Source: Chloroflexota bacterium (GTDB lineage Bacteria; Chloroflexota; Anaerolineae; Anaerolineales; E44-bin32). Taken from it: DNA of 39,101 bases. How positions within the stretch are numbered: the first letter of the stretch is position 1; every line of letters begins with the position of its first letter. The notes beneath the pieces were generated by a model. That model ran no database searches. It saw only the letters and a program-made list of their open reading frames with translations, and was not told the origin of the DNA. A program made the position numbers and the translations under genes. Shown here piece by piece: positions 37,268 to 39,101 of this stretch. The stretch lies in NCBI GenBank assembly GCA_022561215.1, contig JADFRQ010000023.1:1-39101 (forward strand). Direction: 5' to 3'.

Positions 37268-37882
37268 CTATATTCCGAGCGTTTTGAACGCTAAATGCCT
37301 GCCCAGGCCCAGATCTACCGCAAGCGAGAACCATAACCTCACGATCGAGTCCACGATGGCAACTTGATCCAGATCGCCGATCTGGATTGGCCTGAGTCCG
37401 ATCTCTTCGATCAGGGCTTGCATAGTCACGGAAGCGTCCCCCTTTTTGGGTCCGCAGTAGAACAGGTCCGCCGGCACACCATCGAACAATGGTTGCTCGA
37501 AGTTTTCCCAGCCAAGCGAATTAAATGCCCTGAAAACCTTCGCCGATGGTGCCGCGGCGACAAGTTCTTTTACCTTACTCATTTGATCCGCGCGAAAGTC
37601 ATTGGTCGCATCGATGAGGATCTTGTAATCCAGCTGCGATCCATGGGTAGCGATGATCCCCGCTACCTCCGAAGTCGGAACCGCAAAGAGGATAACATCC
37701 GCATCACGAATGGCCTCTGCCACGGTCAAATAAAGGATATTGAAAGATGCCAATTCCGGATCGGCACGACGCCGCTTCTCCTCAGGATCTCTGACCCCAA
37801 ATTTGATTTCATGACCTGCTCTGGCCCACTTCGCTCCAAGGGTACCCCCGACTTTCCCACTGCCCAGCACTGCGATCTTCAA
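37268..37882 (-). CDS. NADP-binding oxidoreductase, coenzyme F420-dependent type (F420_oxidored)
   Basis: A 204-residue protein built from one Rossmann domain: MKIAVLGSGKVGGTLGAKWARAG gives the GxGxxG loop, and GVRDPEEKRR places Arg/Lys residues for the 2'-phosphate of NADP. The later IDATNDFRADQ and VFRAFNSLGWENF segments match the NADPH:F420 oxidoreductase family. It starts at TTG with AAAGGA upstream and lies only 15 bp after the deiodinase-like gene, so the two are probably co-transcribed. Many members are annotated as F420 reductases but act on other substrates; F420 use in this organism is not shown by the window. Confidence 0.82.
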   Translation of the reverse strand: MKIAVLGSGKVGGTLGAKWARAGHEIKFGVRDPEEKRRRADPELASFNILYLTVAEAIRDADVILFAVPTSEVAGIIATHGSQLDYKILIDATNDFRADQMSKVKELVAAAPSAKVFRAFNSLGWENFEQPLFDGVPADLFYCGPKKGDASVTMQALIEEIGLRPIQIGDLDQVAIVDSIVRLWFSLAVDLGLGRHLAFKTLGI

Positions 37883-37897
37883 AGCGTAAAGTCCTTT

Positions 37898-38491
37898 CTA
37901 AGTTTCGGCGGACGCATAGCTAACGTCTGATTCCATCAATCGGTCGATAGCCCTCTTCAACTTGCTTGGTTTGAATCCCCACGGTCCGACACCACCTGCG
38001 TATGCCACCTTTCCATCAAGATCAACCAAATAAAGCCGGTCGGGCCAGGCCGCATACGCCTTCATCACCCCATCATCCATCTCATCCACAATGGTCGGTA
38101 TTCCGTACTTTAACCGGACCTCACAAGTTCCTGCCAGTGCTCGGCGTTCCACAATCGTTCGGGGATCTCGAATATCATGATTTCCCATGTACCATCCGTC
38201 AGTCGGATGGGCTTCCCGTATGTAGATCACAAGGAATTGGACGCGATCACCGTACTCGGCGTACAGATCATGGAGGCGCACGGCCCCTCTTACAAAGGGC
38301 TCTCAAGTGAAACTGCCGAATATAAGCGCAACGGGCTTTTTCCCGCGGAAGTCCGATAGCCGAACAGGGTTTACACCGCTTACATCCCGAAGCTCGAAAT
38401 CAGATGCTAGTTCGCCTCTCTTGGGTGCCTGACGTCCGTACCATCTATGCCACATGATGCTGTCTCGCAAGCTGCTGATCGTGTCACTCAT
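37898..38491 (-). CDS. Iodothyronine-deiodinase-like selenoprotein (in-frame TGA as selenocysteine)
   Basis: A predicted 197-residue thioredoxin-fold protein from ATG 38491, with TGA at 38303-38305 read as Sec63. The frame before (ALIFGSFT-TGA) and after (EPFVRGAVRLHDLYAEYG) joins without any indel, and the motif FGSxTU matches the active site of animal deiodinases (GSCTUP-type). Downstream similarity is strong: FLVIYIREAHPTDGW with the conserved His, and RLYLVDLDGKVAYAGGVGPWGF. A hairpin follows the TGA by 13 bases. A simple nonsense mutation is the alternative, but loss of a codon exactly at the Sec position is unlikely. It starts after an integron-like attC and is followed in 15 bp by an NADP-binding oxidoreductase. 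The natural substrate in bacteria is unknown; do not assume thyroid hormones. Confidence 0.85.
38273..38302 (-). promoter_or_regulatory. Candidate bacterial SECIS hairpin after the UGA
   Basis: On the minus strand, 13 bases after TGA, GAGG (38289-38286) pairs with CCTC (38276-38273), then a G-G mismatch and a GC/GC pair close a CGU apical loop. This fits a short SelB-recruiting hairpin with G and U in the loop and the loop G about 22 bases from the TGA. An alternative hairpin (GCCCTTT-GTAA-GAGGGGC, 38300-38283) competes for part of it. Hand folding only. Confidence 0.45.
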
Positions 38492-38532
38492 CGCTACAAA
38501 ATCCCCTTAGCATCAGTACCAAATATGCATCC

Positions 38533-38656
38533 GCCTAACCCATGAGTTCACTTGCGCCGGGTTAGCACAGGATGGCACAAATAAAGACAACTTGGCTGCC
38601 CAACCGAGGTTGATAATAAGCCACGATTAGGCGTCAAGTGAAGCGATTTGTTGGGC
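38533..38656 (-). other. Integron attC recombination site (59-base-element type)
   Basis: Read on the minus strand: GCCCAAC (R'', 38656-38650, fits RYYYAAC), a 7-nt spacer, TTCACTTG-A-CGCC (L'', 38642-38630), a 71-nt centre, GGCG-CAAGTGAA (L', 38558-38547), a 7-nt spacer, then GTTAGGC (R', 38539-38533, fits GTTRRRY). The R boxes pair over all seven positions (one G-U), and the L boxes pair over 12 positions with one extra A at 38634 in L''. That single extrahelical base on the 5' side sets the minus-strand orientation. It starts 20 bp after the cyclase stop, where a cassette attC is expected. No integrase lies in the window. Confidence 0.65.
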
Positions 38657-38676
38657 GGCTCCTGGATATATAGCTC

Positions 38677-39101
38677 TTAGCGTTCAACAGTAAATAAACG
38701 CCATTCTCCTGAGATGCCTTTGAGGTCATGGGGCCCCAGTTTGTCGCAGAGAAAGAAACCTTGAACGAGGCGGGCCGTGACGTCGCTAATAACCACGGTG
38801 TTGGGCTCGGCGGCCTCTTGCAGCCTGGCGGCGATGTTTGGAGTCTCGCCGACAATGGCTAGGGCCTCTATAGAATCGCCGCCCCCCATCTCTCCCGCCA
38901 CCACCAAGCCGGTGTGGACGCCTATGCGCACGGCCAGTTCCAAGGCCTTGTCTTCCTTGAGGCGAGTATTAAGCCCACCCATGTCCTCCAGGATAGCCAG
39001 CCCGGCCCGAACGGCACGCTGGGGGTCGTCTTCGTGGGCTTTGGGATAGCCGAAGTAGATGAGCCGCCCGTCTCCCAGGTATTTGGCCATGGTACCCTCA
39101 A
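38677..39101 (-). CDS. Class III adenylate/guanylate cyclase domain, 5' end cut by window
   Basis: The frame is open to the window edge (EGT before MAKYLGDGRLIYFGYP), so the ATG at 39090 is internal. About 140 residues of a class III cyclase catalytic domain are visible: KYLGDGRLIYFGYP with the second metal Asp, ELAVRIGVHTGLVVAGE, and GETPNIAARLQEAA with the Asn/Arg transition-state residues. The first metal Asp (FSDLVGST-type strand) would lie off the window. The protein stops at RLFTVER shortly after the domain, while the similar AAA-TPR cyclases usually continue for hundreds of residues, so this is either a short cyclase, a truncated copy, or a cassette-borne fragment. It is followed by the attC site. 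Confidence 0.85.
   Translation of the reverse strand, partial: EGTMAKYLGDGRLIYFGYPKAHEDDPQRAVRAGLAILEDMGGLNTRLKEDKALELAVRIGVHTGLVVAGEMGGGDSIEALAIVGETPNIAARLQEAAEPNTVVISDVTARLVQGFFLCDKLGPHDLKGISGEWRLFTVER

Noticed and set aside
37106..37294. Plus-strand 62-residue ORF (MKYGPSPGG...)
   Set aside because: There is no ribosome site, it overlaps the end of the oxidoreductase gene, and no family resemblance was recognised.
37898..38281. Separate 127-residue protein starting at GTG 38281
   Set aside because: It lacks the deiodinase N-terminal half and active site; the upstream frame joins it through the TGA without an indel, so one selenoprotein explains both parts.

Overview
This is about 39 kb of a bacterial chromosome, most likely from a Chloroflexota (Anaerolineae-like) organism. 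That placement is inference from several features: secreted proteins with Thr/Pro-rich linkers behind lipoboxes, an ECF transporter next to a SAM hydrolase, a mutM/DtxR neighbourhood, GatCAB-type indirect tRNA charging, and hairpin-rich intergenic repeats. No rRNA or tRNA gene was found to confirm it.

Layout. 1-3600 (plus strand): the 3' part of a DtxR/MntR-type metal regulator, a block of nested inverted repeats, mutM, and a membrane-anchored metalloprotease-like protein. 3757-8469 (minus): an ECF importer (duplicated ATPase, S component, T component) downstream of a SAM hydroxide adenosyltransferase. 8571-14225 (minus): a tyrosine/homogentisate catabolic cluster in pathway order, with an aminotransferase, HPPD, an FAH-family hydrolase, homogentisate dioxygenase and a flavin-binding split-barrel protein. 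No maleylacetoacetate isomerase is present. 14622-17143: a plus-strand lipoprotein and a minus-strand membrane GTPase. 17985-19208: an IS3-family element whose orfB carries two frameshifts. 19564-26760 (minus): glutamate dehydrogenase, then gatC-gatA-nucleotidyltransferase-aminotransferase-gatB. 27127-32265: a large secreted lipoprotein, and divergent from it a CopB-type P1B ATPase with a His-rich N terminus. 32488-35142 (minus): small accessory genes, namely a frameshifted DHFR-like reductase, a methyltransferase, a DinB-fold protein and a DUF998 membrane protein. 35874-39101 (minus): an HtrA-type protease, an F420/NADP-type oxidoreductase, an iodothyronine-deiodinase-like protein and the end of a class III nucleotidyl cyclase.

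The two most striking signals lie in the last 1.2 kb. First, the deiodinase-like gene is interrupted by an in-frame TGA exactly where animal deiodinases carry selenocysteine. The reading frame and the family similarity continue past it, and a compact hairpin follows, so this is very probably a bacterial selenoprotein that a standard gene caller would truncate or split. Second, the 124 bp just downstream of the cyclase gene have the full architecture of an integron attC site on the minus strand: R and L boxes, symmetric spacers and one extrahelical base. The right edge may therefore be the end of a cassette array or an isolated attC.

How the genes work together. The tyrosine cluster should convert an aromatic amino acid to fumarate and acetoacetate if an isomerase exists elsewhere. 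The ECF operon probably imports a vitamin or nucleoside-type solute. GatCAB makes Gln-tRNA or Asn-tRNA, with amino-donor enzymes (GDH, aminotransferase) close by.
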